From Hevea brasiliensis (Eukaryota; Streptophyta; Magnoliopsida; Malpighiales; Euphorbiaceae), in contig NC_079501.1 of NCBI RefSeq assembly GCF_030052815.1, positions 43,023,593 through 43,087,592 of the forward strand: a stretch of 64,000 nt of DNA, written 5' to 3'. The notes beneath the pieces are model-generated. The model was not told the DNA's origin. It saw only the letters and a program-made list of their open reading frames with translations, and ran no database searches. Below, piece after piece: positions 1 to 11,677 of this stretch; within the stretch, counting starts at the first letter, position 1; every line of letters begins with the position of its first letter. The position numbers were made by a program, and so were the translations under genes.

Positions 1-582
1 AATGATAAATCTAAGTTAAATTGAGGTAGTATGCATGATTGGGAGTAGTAAGATTTCATAAGATTGCATAAATTGAATTATGGAAGATTAGGGTTCATGG
101 GAAAATTGGGTTTTGATGCTAAAGAGTGAAATTGGTGTGTGTAGTGCTAAATTATGATGATTTAAGGTTTATTTAGTTTGAATTGACATTGGGTTGATAA
201 ATGGAAGTAACGAAATGGTAGGATTAGAGAAAATTGCAAACTTTGGTATTTGAAAATTATGGGTTTTGTATTAGGAAGTGCCATTAATGTGTCAATGCTA
301 AACTATAGTCATTTTGGGTGAATTAAATGTGAATTATAGTTGGTGAGAGGGAACAACTGAAGAAATGAAAAATTGAACTTAGGGCAGAATTTTACACACT
401 AAAGTCAGTGCGTTTGGAAGCCCATAACTTAAGCTACACAACTCCAATTGGTGTGAAACCAAGTGGAAACGAAACTTAAGACATAGGGCTAGAATTTTTG
501 TGAAGATACCCTGCCACAAAAATGACCTTAAGCTTTCCGAAATGAGCCTTGAACTTAGAGACAAAATTCTGGAATTTGCAGA

Positions 583-968
583 ATTTGACCATATGAACAG
601 TAAACTTTGCATGGCCATATCTCTCTCTAGAAAACTCTGATTTAGGCGATTCTTAAACCGATGGAAACCTAAGACATAGTAGAACATTTCATATGAAGGA
701 CTTGAGGCCAAATTATGGACTTAACCCAATCAAATTACTGAGCAAAGTTGAATAACCGAATCTGCAGAAATCTGGAAATCCGCAGATTTATCATATGAAC
801 AGTAAACTTTGCATGGCCATAACTCTCTCTAGAAAACTCTGATTTAGGCGATTCTTGAACCGATGGAAACCTAAGACATAGTATAACATTTTGAACAACA
901 TTAGACCAAGTTATGGACTTAACTTGATAAAATTGCTGAACAAAGTTGGATCGATAAATCTGCCAGAA
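583..968 (+). repeat. Internal tandem duplication in the A LTR, unit about 204 bp
   Basis: Two successive copies start at about 583 and 787. Each contains a CATATGAACAGTAAACTTTG-like stretch, then CTCTCTAGAAAACTC, GATTTAGGCGATTCTT and a GGACTTAAC motif. The 3' LTR has the same pair (8938-9320), so the duplication predates this insertion. Confidence 0.8.
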
Positions 969-2013
969 TTAAATCTGTAGGATGAATAGTGACATGAATA
1001 GTAACTGTGTTTTGGTCATAACTTGAGCTACACAGCTCTAAAATAGGTGATTCAAAAAGGAAAATAAATTTAAGACCTATATGAACAATTTTCATGAAGA
1101 ACACCTCATCAAATTATGATCAAAACTAGGTAAAAATTGGGTTCAAAAATTGGGGCACCAAGTTATCCAAAACCAAAACTCTCTAAAATTTGCAAAGCTA
1201 ATTTAGGATGCCTTAGACATTCATGTAATGAGTTCTTGGCAGCAATTGAGATGTGTATTGAGACATTCTATTTGTGTATTTTCAATAGAGCAAGTGGTTG
1301 GGATGGACAAGGAATAGTTAGTAAAGAAAAAGGAGAGCATTGAAGGTTTGTGCACAACTTACCTTTTCTTCGTTTTTAAACTTGTAAATTGCTTGAAATG
1401 TGTTAAATTGAATGAGTTTGCTTTGAACAAGTTTACTTTGACTGAAATATGGTTTTTCTCTTGCATTTAAGAAATTTGGGTGTTGCCACCTTTATATTGA
1501 TATTATGATGAATTTAAATGTGTTCATTGGTTTATAAATGTGATTGTTGAGTGGGAAATTTTTGGAAACTATTTTGAAATCACAGTTAGCATGACAGTCC
1601 CTTTCGGAACTCCCCAGTAGTAATAGCTATTTGGGATTGATAATTGATATTGATTATGTCTCCCATTAATAACGGTTAGAGGGGTAAGACTATATGAGTA
1701 CTCATTAGCTAGCTAGCCCTTCCCTCACTAATAACGGTTAGTGAGGTTGAGATTGCTTTGTCGTGGTGTACAACACGACACTGATCATGAAATTTTGTAT
1801 CATGGCCTAAACTGTTTGTTGATGTTGGCAACACTAATGCTTTGTGAATTGTGATTTATGAAGTGTGATTTGTCTTTTGAAATGTTATTCCAATAAATGG
1901 CTCTTATGGACTTAGAACTATTATGAAGTTTTTATGCTTAAGAAAAATGTGATTTATTATGCTTTGACAAATTGTGTTTTACCTTAAGTTTTAAAGTTAT
2001 TAGTTATACACCA

Positions 2014-2053
2014 CTGAGTGATATACTCAGCGATAGCTTCTTTATGCTGTCGC
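2014..2053 (+). promoter_or_regulatory. LTR double hairpin, A 5' LTR
   Basis: Hairpin 1 is CTGAGTGATATACTCAG (6-bp stem). Hairpin 2 pairs GCGATAGC with GCTGTCGC (8 bp, one G-U). It is followed by AGGTAAGG, which looks like a splice donor. Confidence 0.6.
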
Positions 2054-2511
2054 AGGTAAGGGAAATGAGAAGGCTGCTGAGTGAGAGAATTGAAAGTAGT
2101 ATTTTGGTATTGTTTGTGGGTATTTACGTTAGGTATACCCTTGTGATTCCTTTGGAAATATTTTGTACCTATATGTATGGATGTACGAACATTGAGCAGT
2201 TTGTATTTAAAAGCATTGTATTGCTATCACATTTTAAGTTTGTAACTATTTTGTATTTTACTTTGAGACTTATGAAAATGTAACTTTTGCAATATTTAGT
2301 CTATCATTATTTCCAATGAATGTTTACATTGAATTTTAACTATTCTCATGCAGTTTTCCACAAAAGAATTGATAAGATAAAAACTATGGTTTGTTTTAAA
2401 ATCCTTTGTAGCATAACTAATGGATTATCGGTAGGTGGAGTTCAGTAATTCATTAGGTATGCTACGAGAACATGTCGTGCCTTACAAGGGAGAAAGTGTG
2501 ACATGTTTTAG

Positions 2512-2523
2512 TGGTATCAGAGC
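2512..2523 (+). promoter_or_regulatory. Primer binding site of element A (tRNA-iMet type)
   Basis: TGGTATCAGAGC lies 8 nt after the LTR end. It is complementary to the 3' end of plant initiator tRNA-Met, the usual primer of this superfamily. Confidence 0.9.
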
Positions 2524-2651
2524 TTTGGTTTTTATACAAGTTTTGAAATTGCATGTTTGAAAAATTTTGATTAGTAAAACTGCTCAACTGTCATTAATTG
2601 ATACATATAGTGCATTACATTATAAATATGGACTAATGGAGGGAAATCTCC

Positions 2652-2668
2652 TTATGTTGGTTGTCCAG
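2652..2668 (+). promoter_or_regulatory. Candidate 3' splice site before the A gag start
   Basis: The T-rich tract TTATGTTGGTTGTCCAG ends in AG 25 nt before the gag ATG at 2694. J and C have a related site at the same place. Confidence 0.45.
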
Positions 2669-2693
2669 GGAGTATAATTCTTTGTGATTTAGT

Positions 2694-3881
2694 ATGGAAG
2701 AGGGGGATCACACAGTAGAGCAATCAGTAGCAGCTGAGGTACAAGGGGAAGCCCCAGCTCCTCAGAATGCCAGTGGATCAGCTGCACCCATCCCACCCAT
2801 GTAGTTTCCTACTCAGTTCGCTCAGCAAATGGCTACACTATTTCAGCAAATGGCTGGCAATTTACCAGTCCAAGCTCTTGTGCAAGCACCTCCAGTGCAA
2901 CCGCCATCCCCAGCCAGACAATATGACAAGTTAATAAAGTATGGGCAACAGAGTTCAAGGGTACAATGGACCCATTGGAAGCTGAGCAATGGTTAGAATG
3001 GATGGAGAGGGTCTTCAAGAAATTGCACTGCACAGATGAGTTGAAGTTCTAATATTCAATTTCCTTGCTGCATGGAGATGCATATGAGTGGTGGAAGACC
3101 ATTCCCCACAGTTTGGCTGAGCCGCCACTACTGACATGGGATGAATTTCTAATGGAGTTCAGACAGAAGTATGTTCCTGATACCTATGTGGATATGAAGC
3201 TACAGGAGTTTCTCAGTTTGAAGTAAGGGAACAAGACTGTAGCCAAGTATGAGAGAGACTTTTCTCACCTCAGCCACTATGCTGGAAGCCTACTCACTAC
3301 TAGTAGAGACAGATGCAAATGGTTTGAGGCCTGGTTTGAGATTGCAAGTGGTTGGGTTTCGACATGACAACTTCTCTGGGTTGATATCACAGGCCCTTGA
3401 ATTGGAAAGGATAAAACTGGAAGGGGCATCTGAGAAGGTAACTACTGAAAAAAAGGAGAGCAGTAAGCCTACAAGTCAGAGTCCAATTAGTAATCTGGGT
3501 AAGAGAAAGAGCTTTGGGGGACTAAGTAATAGAGGATCTAGTAGGGGAAGATTCTCAGGGTAGAGGCCACCTAGATCCGGACAGCAGACATCTAGGGGTT
3601 CCTTTCCTACTCGTACCTATGAAACCTGTGGCAAGAATCATGGAGGAGTGTGTTATAAGGCCATAGGAGCCTGTTACAACTTTAGTGGAAGTGGGCATTT
3701 TGCTAGAGATTGCATTAGTACTTGCAGGTTTGGGCCGCCTACCACCACTGAGGGATTTGTTCAAGGTTCTACTACCAGAGGACAACAGATAGCTAGTAGT
3801 GGCCAAAGCAAGGGTAGAGGTAACACTTCTGGCAACTAGGGCACCGCGAGCCAACCAGAACAGAGTGGTGCATCAGCCAGG
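2694..3881 (+). pseudogene. gag: Decayed gag of element A (capsid and nucleocapsid)
   Basis: The ATG at 2694 opens MEEGDHTVEQ, matching the start of gag in J. The Retrotrans_gag-like region (about 3000-3420, with EFLMEFRQKYVPDTYVD and ISQALELERI) forms the capsid in this family. The nucleocapsid end has a first knuckle CETCGKNHGGVC-like and a second one, CYNFSGSGHFARDC, whose second Cys is now Phe, so zinc binding is lost. In-frame stops lie near 2802, 3050, 3225, 3561 and 3837. The frame slips near 2943 and returns near 3330, after about 10-20 nt were lost relative to J. Non-functional. Confidence 0.85.
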
Positions 3882-4391
3882 GTGTACACCATGCGCCAGA
3901 GGGAGGAAGCTGAGACATCAGATGTTGTGGCTGGTACTTTCTCCATCTTTGGTAGAGATGTATATGTACTGTTTGACCCTAGTTCTACACATTCTTATGC
4001 TAGTGCCAGTATTGCATGTTCTGTTACCACTCCTTGCTTGAAAATGGATTATGATGTGTTAGTGACTAGTCCCTTAGGGCAAAAGGTTAGGGTGAACAAA
4101 TTGTATAAGGATTGTCCTTTGGTGATCCAAGGACATACATTCTTGTCAGACTTAATTGACATGCCCTTCTGAGATTATGATATCATCTTGGGCATGGATT
4201 GGTTAGCCAGGCATCACGCCATGATTGACTGTAGACTGAAGACAGTCACTTTTGGTCTTCCCGAGTTTGTAGACGTAGTGATACACGGGGAGAGGCAATT
4301 ATTGCCATCCAACATCATTTCAGCTGTACTTGCTAGAAAGATGATTAGAAAGGGATGTGAAGCTTATTTAGCTCATGTGATAGACATCTAG
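3882..4391 (+). pseudogene. Decayed aspartic protease of element A
   Basis: This is the pepsin-like protease that cuts the Gag-Pol polyprotein. The conserved start DVVAGTFSI is followed by the active-site region, which reads FDPSSTHSY where B and I have VDPGSTHSY, so the catalytic loop has lost its Gly. The second motif, DIILGMDWL, lies at about 4176-4205. Stops at 4170 (TGA) and 4389 (TAG) cut it. It continues in the frame of the gag remnant upstream and of the reverse transcriptase downstream, as expected for a single gag-pol frame. Non-functional. Confidence 0.82.
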
Positions 4392-5330
4392 GTGGAGAGT
4401 CCAGATCTTAAAGATATTCCTACGGTATGGGATTTTCTGGATGTCTTTCAGGAAGAATTGCCAGGATTGGCTCCGAAAAGATAGGTGCAGTTTGAAATTG
4501 AGACTATGCCTAGTGTGGAGCCAATCTCCATCACTCCTTATAGGATGGCACCTGCTGAGTTGAAAGCATTGAAGGTGCAATTGCAGGAATTGTTAGATAA
4601 GAGTTTCATTCGCCCTAGCGTGTCACCTTGGGGAGCACCAGTATTCTTTGTGAAGAAGAAGGATGGTACTCTCCACCTATGCATAGACTACAGACAATTG
4701 AATAAGGTGACCATAAAGAATAGATATCCTCTGCCACGGATCAATGATTTGTTTGATCAATTGAAGGATGCAACTGTATTCTCCAAAATTGACTTGAGAT
4801 CTGGCTACTACCAGTTGAGGGTGCAGGAGCAAAGTATTCCTAAAACTGCCTTTAGGACTCGATATGGCCACTATGAGTTCTTAGTAATGCCATTCTGGTT
4901 GACTAATGCTCCAACTGCTTTTATTGGCCTGATGAACACTATCTTCAGGCCATATTTGGACCAGTTTGTTGTGGTGTTCATTAATGATATTTTGGTGTAC
5001 TTAAAGAATGCAGAGGAACACGATAAACACTTGAGGATAGTATTGCAGACTTTGAGGGAGAAGCAGTTGTATGCCAAACTATTGAAATGTGAGTTTTGGC
5101 TAAAGGAGATTACATTTCTGGGGCATATTGTACCTGCAGAGGGTATCCAGGTAGATCCTAGCAAAGTATAAGCCATTCTTAATTGGAAGCCACCTAAAAA
5201 TGAAGCGAAAGTTTGGAGTTTCCTTGGTTTAGTTGGGTATTACCGAAGGTTTATTAAGGGATTCTCCATGTTAGCATCTCCACTGACCAAGCTACTTATG
5301 AAGGATGTAAAATTTTAGTGGACCGATCGG
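4392..5330 (+). pseudogene. pol: Decayed reverse transcriptase of element A
   Basis: The RNA-dependent DNA polymerase is readable from 4485. Its family motifs occur in order: [72 protein letters not shown], then the active site. The active site reads VFINDILVY where B has VFIDDILVY: codon 4983 is AAT, so the first catalytic Asp is Asn, consistent with one G-to-A change. A TAA at 5169 ends the frame, and the thumb region ([15 protein letters not shown]) continues to about 5330 through more stops. Dead on two counts. Confidence 0.9.
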
Positions 5331-5757
5331 TACCAGGAAAGTTTTGATTAGTTAAAGAGGCGTTTAACTGAAGCTCCAGTCTTAACCTTGCCCACTTTGG
5401 GTAAGGAGTATACCATATATAGTGATGCTTCTCATAACGAATTAGGTTATGTGTTGATGCAAGATAGAAATGTCATTGCCTATGCTTCACGCCAGCTTAA
5501 ACAGCATGAGAGGAATTATCCCACGCATGACTTGGAGTTGGCAGCCATTGTCTTTGCCTTGAAGATCTGGAGATATTACTTGCATGGGGAGAGATGTTAT
5601 ATATACACAGATCATAAAAGTTTGAAGTACTTGGGCACACAAAAGGAGTTAAATTTGAGGCAGAGGAGATGGTTAGAGCTGATAAAAGATTATGATTGTT
5701 TGATAGACTATCAGCCTAGAAAAGCTAATGTTGTAGCTGATGCTTTAAGTCTTAAGA
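5331..5757 (+). pseudogene. RNase H domain of element A
   Basis: RNase H removes the RNA strand during reverse transcription. The three visible acidic motifs are all intact: [29 protein letters not shown] and [10 protein letters not shown]. That contrasts with B and I, which have YTYHKSL. The reading frame is open from 5388 on, with stops upstream near 5316 and 5349 that cut it from the reverse transcriptase. It is followed directly by the connector into integrase ([11 protein letters not shown]). Confidence 0.88.
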
Positions 5758-6776
5758 CTATGGCTGGTTTGAGGGTTTCTCCATTATCCATCGTGCATGA
5801 GTTAAGGGCATTGCATGCTAATTTGGAGATTAATGAAGATGGGCAGATGGTAGCTACTTGGCAAGTGAAGCCAATGCTGGCAGAACAAATTAAAGCAGTT
5901 GCACAGAAGGATGATAAGTATGTCAAGTTAATAGAAGAGGCTCGGGATGGCAAGAAACCAGAATTATCAATAAATGATGAAGGCTTGTTCTTATATAAGG
6001 GCAAAATGAGCATTCCTGAGAATGTTGAACTGAGGCAGACCCTTTTAAAGGAAACACATGATTCACCTTTTGCAATGCACCCTAATGGAACCAAAATGTA
6101 CAGAAGTGTGAAAGAGCACTATTGGTGGAGAGGGATGAAGAAAGACATTGCAAAATATGTTGCCAAATGCCTAACTTGTCAGCAAGTAAAGGCAAAACAC
6201 TAAGTGCCTGCAGGGTTGCTACAACCATTGCCAATTCCCGAGTGGAAATAGGAAAGAATCACTATGGATTTCGTGACAAGACTTCCACGTACACAAAAGA
6301 ATCATGAAGCAGTTTGGGTTATTGTTGATAGATTAACCAAGTCTACACACTTTTTTCCAGTGAGGATGGATTATAGCCTGGAAAGATTGGCCAAACTGTA
6401 CATTGATGATGTGGTGAGGTTACGTGGAGTGCCAGTGTCTGTTGTGTTAGACAGAGACCCAAGATTCACTTCTAGACTCTGGGGTAGTCTCCAAAAAGCA
6501 CTAGGAACTAGATTGAACTTCAGTACAGCATTCCATCCACAGACAGACGGCCAACCTGAAAGGATCATTCAGATTTTGGAGGATATGCATCGAGCTTGTG
6601 TGATTGAGTTTGAAGGGAGTTGGGACACACACTTGCCTTTAATTGAATTTGCCTACAACAACAGTTATCAATCAAGCATCAGGATGCCTCCATATGAAGC
6701 ACTTTATGGCAAAAAGTGTAAAACTCCCTTGTGTTAGGATGAAGTGGGTGAGAGGAAGTTGATTGGCCCATAATTA
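5758..6776 (+). pseudogene. Decayed integrase of element A (zinc and catalytic domains)
   Basis: Integrase inserts the cDNA into the genome. The HHCC zinc domain is readable at about 6050-6195 ([19 protein letters not shown], then [11 protein letters not shown]). The catalytic core follows with its first Asp in TMDFVTRLP, its second in LDRDPRFTS, and its Glu in PPYEALYGKKC. Stops at 6201 (TAA), 6249 (TAG), 6735 (TAG) and about 6771 (TAA) break it. Two of them match Trp codons in B or F (TGG to TAG) and one matches Gln. At the site where B has a 74-nt insertion, A runs straight through (ATTCAGATTTTGGAGGA). Confidence 0.88.
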
Positions 6777-7306
6777 GTGCAGCAGATGGAAGAGAAGGTT
6801 AAGCTCATTAGAGACAGACTCAAAGTTGCAACGGATAAACAGAAGTCCTACATTGACCTAAAGAGAAGAGATATTCGGTACAGTATGGGTGACAAGGTGT
6901 TCTTGAAAGCTTTCCCATGGAAGAGGATCATGAGGTTTGGTAGAAAGGGGAAACTAAGTTCTCGCTTCATTGGGCCGTATAAGGTTCTCGAAAGAGTGGG
7001 TCCATTAGCATATAGACTTGCATTGCCTTCAGAGTTGGAAAAGATTCACAATGTCTTCCATGTCTCCATGTTGAGGAGGTACAGATCAAACCCCTCTCAC
7101 ATTTTGCCAGTAGAGGAGATCGAAGTGAATCCAGACTTGACATATGATGAAGAGCCCATAAAGATCTTGGCATATGAGGTAAAACACCAGAGGAATAAGC
7201 AAATCCCTCTGGTGAAAGTGTTGTGAAACCATCATTCAGGCCAGGAGGCTACATGGGAGCGTGAGGAGGACATGAGAAGGCAGCACCCACAGCTATTTAG
7301 AGAATG
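6777..7306 (+). pseudogene. Integrase C-terminus and chromodomain of element A
   Basis: The GPY/F-type integrase end is clear (KLSSRFIGPYKVLERVGP, LPSELEKIHNVFHVSML, RRYRSNPSH). After a TGA at 7224, which is TGG (Trp) in relatives, comes the chromodomain block (about 7185-7306: IPLVKVL, NHHSGQEATWEREEDM, QHPQLF). Chromodomains at this position define chromoviruses and are thought to guide insertion into heterochromatin, which fits the nested setting. Confidence 0.88.
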
Positions 7307-7315
7307 AAATTAGGT

Positions 7316-7355
7316 AAATTTCGAGGATGAAATTTATTTTTAAGGAGGGGAGAAT
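7316..7355 (+). promoter_or_regulatory. Pre-PPT hairpin and polypurine tract of element A
   Basis: AAATTTCGAGGATGAAATTT (7316-7335) folds into a perfect 7-bp stem. It is followed by the purine tract AAGGAGGGGAGAA just before the 3' LTR. The tract primes plus-strand DNA synthesis. Confidence 0.85.
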
Positions 7356-7884
7356 TGTAACACCCCGAACCTCCGAGTTATGAATAGTACCATTTTTAGT
7401 TTGTGACTAGTACTATTTAAAGACACCTTGAGGACCAAAAATAAATAGAAAATTAATTGAGATAGACACAATAAAATTTAAGTGACCTAAAAATATAAGG
7501 ATTCACCGGGTATATTGAAAAAGATGGATTATAACCCGATAAGGGGCATTTTGGTCAATTCACCTCAACAGTTGACTTTTGACTGAAATATCAATTAAAT
7601 TAAATGAAATTAATGAATTGAATTATAGGGTAAAAATTGAAGAAAAATTCAAGTAAAAATATGTAAGGGAAAATTAAAGAAATAAAAACTTAAACTTTCA
7701 TTTCTATTATGACAAAATTAAAATGAAGGACTTACGGGCTTTTGATAATTAAATTTAATTATTTAATTAAAAGAAAAATTAATTGTAAATGTAAAAAATA
7801 AAAAATAAAAAAGGGGAATAAAATTTAAGTTTAATTATCCTTATGATAATTAAAATTTATAATTTTAATAAACTAATTTTGGGG

Positions 7885-7929
<45 letters not shown>
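7885..7929 (+). repeat. (TA)n microsatellite in the A LTR
   Basis: About 22 TA units are followed at about 7985-8020 by a CT-rich stretch. The position near the start of the LTR would suit a TATA-rich core promoter with a pyrimidine-rich leader, but no start site can be fixed from sequence. Confidence 0.85.
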
Positions 7930-7931
<2 letters not shown>

Positions 7932-8195
7932 AAGACAAATGTCTTCTTCATTTTTATTTTTCCATAAGGTGCCACCACCCACTCCTCTCTCTTTCTCTCT
8001 CTCTCTTTTTCTCTTCTTCTTCCACTTCTTCCCCTCATTGATTTCCCCTCCCAAGTTTTAATTCCCTTAAATTCCCTTCATAAATCTCATAACCCACTAA
8101 AAGAAAAGATCAAAGAGAACTTTGATTGAGGTATTGGAGCAAGTAGAGCAAAAGAAATTAGAAGAAAAATTGAAGTTGAAAAGAAATCACTTGAG

Positions 8196-8201
8196 GTAAG
8201 T
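8196..8201 (+). promoter_or_regulatory. Candidate 5' splice site in the A 3' LTR
   Basis: TTGAG|GTAAGTTTC is a near-consensus plant donor. It lies about 840 bp into the LTR, where the other LTRs also have GTAAGT or GTTAGT. Confidence 0.45.
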
Positions 8202-8937
8202 TTCTTTTCATGTTAGATTAGTTGTATAAGCCTTGAATGAAGTTAACTTGTGATGAAATTTCATAAGAAATTGAAAGGAAACGTGCATGGAGCTTACACT
8301 AGGGTTTTGGCCAACTTAGGGAAAATTAGGGTTTTGATGTATTTTAGTTAAATTGATAATAAATCTAAGTTAAATTAAGGTAGTATGCATGATTGGGAGT
8401 AGTAAGATTTCATGAGATTGCATAAATTGAATTACAGAAGATTAGGGTTCATGGGAAAATTGGGTTTTGGTGCTAGAGAGTGAAGTTGGCGTGTGTAGTG
8501 TTAAATTATAATCATTTGAGGTTTATTTAGTTTTAATTGACATTGGGTTGATGAATGGAAGTAACGAATTAGTAGGATTAGGAAAAATCACAAACTTTGA
8601 TGTTTGAAAATTGTGGGTTTTGTGTTAGGAAGTACCATTAATGTGTCCATGCTAAATTATAGTCATTTTGGGTGAATTAAATGTAAATTGAGGTTGGTTA
8701 GAGGGAACAATTGAAGAAATGAAAAATTGAACTTAGGGTAGAATTTTGCATACTAAATTCAGTGTGTTTGGAAGCCCATAACTTAAGCTGCAAAACTCCA
8801 ATTGGTGTGAAACCAATTAGAAACAAAACTTAAGACATAGGGCTACAATTTTCATGAAGATACCCTGCCCCGAAAATAACCTTAAGCTATTTGAAATGAG
8901 CCTTGAACTTAGAGACAAAATTCTGGAACCTACAGAA

Positions 8938-9320
8938 TTTGACCATATGAACAGTGAACTTTGCATGGCCATAACTCTCTCTAGAAAACTCCGATTTAGG
9001 CAATTCTTGAACCGATGGAACCTAAGACATAGTAAAACATTTCATATGATGAAATTTAGGCCAAATTATGGACTTAACCCAATCAAATTGCTGAGCAAAA
9101 TTGAATCACCGAATCTGCAGAAATCTAGAAATCTGTAGATTTATTATATAAATAGTAAATTTTGCATGGCCATAACTCTCTCTAGAAAACTCCGATTTAG
9201 GCGATTCTTAAACCGTTGGAAACCTAAGACATAGAAGAAAATTTTGTATGAAGAACATTAGACCAAATTATGGACTTAACTTGATCAAATTGCTGAACAA
9301 ATTTGGATTAATAAATCTGC
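8938..9320 (+). repeat. Tandem duplication in the A 3' LTR
   Basis: The copies start at about 8938 and 9140 and correspond to the pair in the 5' LTR. Confidence 0.78.
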
Positions 9321-10368
9321 CAGAACTCAATCTGCAGGATGGACAGTGACGTGAATAGTAACCTTGTTTTGGTCATAACTTGAGCTACACAGCTCCGAAT
9401 TAGGCGATTCAAAAAGGAAAATAAATTTAAGACCTAGGCGAACAATTTTCATGAAAAACTCCTTATCAAATTATGATCAAAACTAGGTAAAAATTGGGTT
9501 CAAAATTGGGGCACCAAGTTATCTAAAACCAAAACTCTCTAAAATTTGCAAAGCTAATTTAGGATGCCTTAGACATTCATGTAATGAGTTCTTGGCAGCA
9601 GTTGAGATGCGTATTGAGACATTCTATTTGTGTATTTTCAATAGAGAAAGTGGTTGGGATGAACAAGGAATAGTGAGTAAAGAGAAAGGAGAGCACTGAA
9701 GGTTTGTGCACAACTAACCTTTTCTTCGTTTTTAAACTTGTAAATTGCTTGGAATGTGTTAAATTGAATGAGTTTGCTTTGAACAAGTTTACTTTGACTG
9801 AATATGGTTTTTCTCTTGCATTTAAGAAATTTGGGTGTTGCCACCTCTATATGGATATTATGATGAATTTAAATGTGTTTATTGGTTTCTAAATGTGATT
9901 GTTGAGTGGGAAATTTTTGAAAACTGTTTTGAAACTACAGTTAGCATGACAGTCCCTTTCGGAACTCCCCAGTAGTAACGGCTACTTGGAGTTGATAATT
10001 GATATTGATTATGTCTCCCATTAATAACGGTTAGTGGGGTAAGACAACATGAGTACTCATTAGCTAGCTAGCCCTTCCCTCATTAATAATGATTAGTGAG
10101 GTTGAGATTGCTTTGTTGTGGTGTACAACACGGCACTGATCGTGAAATTTTGTGTCATGGCCTAAACTGTGTGTTAATGTTGGCAACACTAATGCTTTGT
10201 GAATTATGATTTTTGAAGTGTGATTTCTCTTTTGAAATGTTATTCCAATAAATGGCTCTTATGGACTTAGAACTATTGTGAAGTTTTCATGCTTAAGAAA
10301 AATGTGATTTATTATACTTTGACAAATTGCGTTTTACCTTAAGTTTTAAAGTTATTAGTTGTGCACCA

Positions 10369-10408
10369 CTGAGTGATATACTCAGCGATAGCTTTTTTAT
10401 GCTGTCGC
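10369..10408 (+). promoter_or_regulatory. LTR double hairpin, A 3' LTR
   Basis: CTGAGTGATATACTCAG is followed by GCGATAGC paired with GCTGTCGC. Both stems are kept although the flanks have diverged from the 5' LTR. Confidence 0.6.
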
Positions 10409-10806
10409 AGGTAAAGGAAAGGAGAAGGCTGCCGAGTGAGAGACTTGAAAGCAGCATTTTGGTATTTTTTGTGGGTATTTACGTTAGGTATACCCTTGTG
10501 ATTCCTTTGGATGTATTTTGTACCTATATGTATGGATGTACGGATATTGAGCAGTTTGTATTTAAAAGCATTGCATTGCTATTACGTTTTGAGTTTGTAA
10601 CTATTTTGTATTTTACTTTGAGACTTATGAAAATGTAACTTTTGTAATATTTAATCTATCATTATTTTCAATGAATGTTTACATGAAATTTTAACTATTC
10701 TCATGCAGTTTTCCGCAAAAGAATTGATAAGATAAAAAGCTATGGTTTGTTTTAAAATCCTTTGTAGCATAACTAATGGGTTATTCGTAGGTGGAGTTCG
10801 GTAATT

Positions 10807-10811
10807 CATTA
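10807..10811 (+). repeat. Target-site duplication of B, left copy (CATTA)
   Basis: CATTA precedes TGTAACATCC and recurs after the far end of B at 21871-21875. The unbroken 5' LTR of A has a single GTAATTCATTAGGTATGCT at about 2445-2463. Confidence 0.95.
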
Positions 10812-11670
10812 TGTAACATCCTCACTTTAGCTAGTCCGTACAGTCTACTGTTCCAATGACTAGTGTCAGTCCGGACAGCTAGAACGTCCGAAAAAATATT
10901 TAAACTAAAGTGAGGAACCATAATTAATTCAAATATTAATAAAAAAAATTTAGCAAAAATTTTAGAAATAAGATACAACCAAGTTAAATGAGTCGGTGCC
11001 CTAGCGATGGGTAACCTAGTGAGAAGTTGCAGTTCTCACAACTAGGAGCCCTAGACCCAGGAGAAAAATTATAAAATAATTTTTGGGACTCCAGAGAAGG
11101 GTTATTGAGGTTCTTATGGCATTAGAATGCCAAGAAAATACTTAGAAAAAATTTTCAATCGGTACAGATAATTTTGGCCCGTTAAGCCAAACGGAGGGCA
11201 TTTTGGTCATTTCGTCTTCAGAGATGATTTTTGACCAACTTGTCCAGTTAAATAAATAATTTATATAACATAAAATATGAATAAATATTGTTAAAAATTT
11301 AATTGCAATTAAATAGACAAGAAATGAAGAGAAAATAAAGGAAAATGGACTTATGACATCATAATGATGTCATTAAAGTTCTCCCACCCAACCCAATGTT
11401 GACACATGGCATAACTTTATTTAAAAGAGACAAATGGGCTGAAAAATGAGAGAAAAATTAGATTTCTCATTTCTTCTTTCTTCCTTGCCGTAAGCCTCCA
11501 CAATAGCCACCATTTTCAAGCTTTTTCAAGCTTGATTTCAGCAACTTCTACCCAACTAAACCCTTAACTCCCAACACAAAAAAGTGTTCTTGCATCTTGG
11601 AGATTCTTGTGGAAGCAAAAAGAAAAGGAAAACAAGAATTTGAGCAAGTGGGAAATTCACTCCATTAGAG

Positions 11671-11677
11671 GTTAGTG
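11671..11677 (+). promoter_or_regulatory. Candidate leader-intron 5' splice site of B
   Basis: TTAGAG|GTTAGTG lies about 860 bp into the LTR. Paired with the AG at 14045 it would define a 2375-nt intron ending 3 nt before the gag ATG. Confidence 0.5.

Larger units (their letters stand above)
1..2503 (+). repeat. Element A 5' LTR (partial)
   Basis: The sequence aligns along its whole length with 8357-10811 plus 21876-21923, the 3' LTR. It ends in GTGTGACA at 2503, followed by the primer binding site. The promoter part of this LTR is outside the window. Confidence 0.92.
7356..10811 (+). repeat. Element A 3' LTR, part 1 (interrupted by B)
   Basis: It starts TGTAACACCCCGAACC after the polypurine tract and matches 1-2503 from about 8357. 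It breaks at 10811 where B is inserted, and the last 48 bp lie at 21876-21923. The rejoined length is about 3.5 kb. There is no gene inside. Confidence 0.92.

Noticed and set aside
1972..2283. 103-codon reading frame present in both A LTRs (also 10327-10638)
   Set aside because: It recurs because LTRs are copies. It spans the double hairpin, matches no family I know, and the same region is not open in C, H or J.
2512..2523. tRNA-like sequence TGGTATCAGAGC
   Set aside because: Only 12 nt complementary to a tRNA end; a primer site, not a tRNA gene.
7843..8061. Frame across the TA repeat with a hydrophobic peptide
   Set aside because: Low-complexity translation of the (TA)n and CT-rich tracts.
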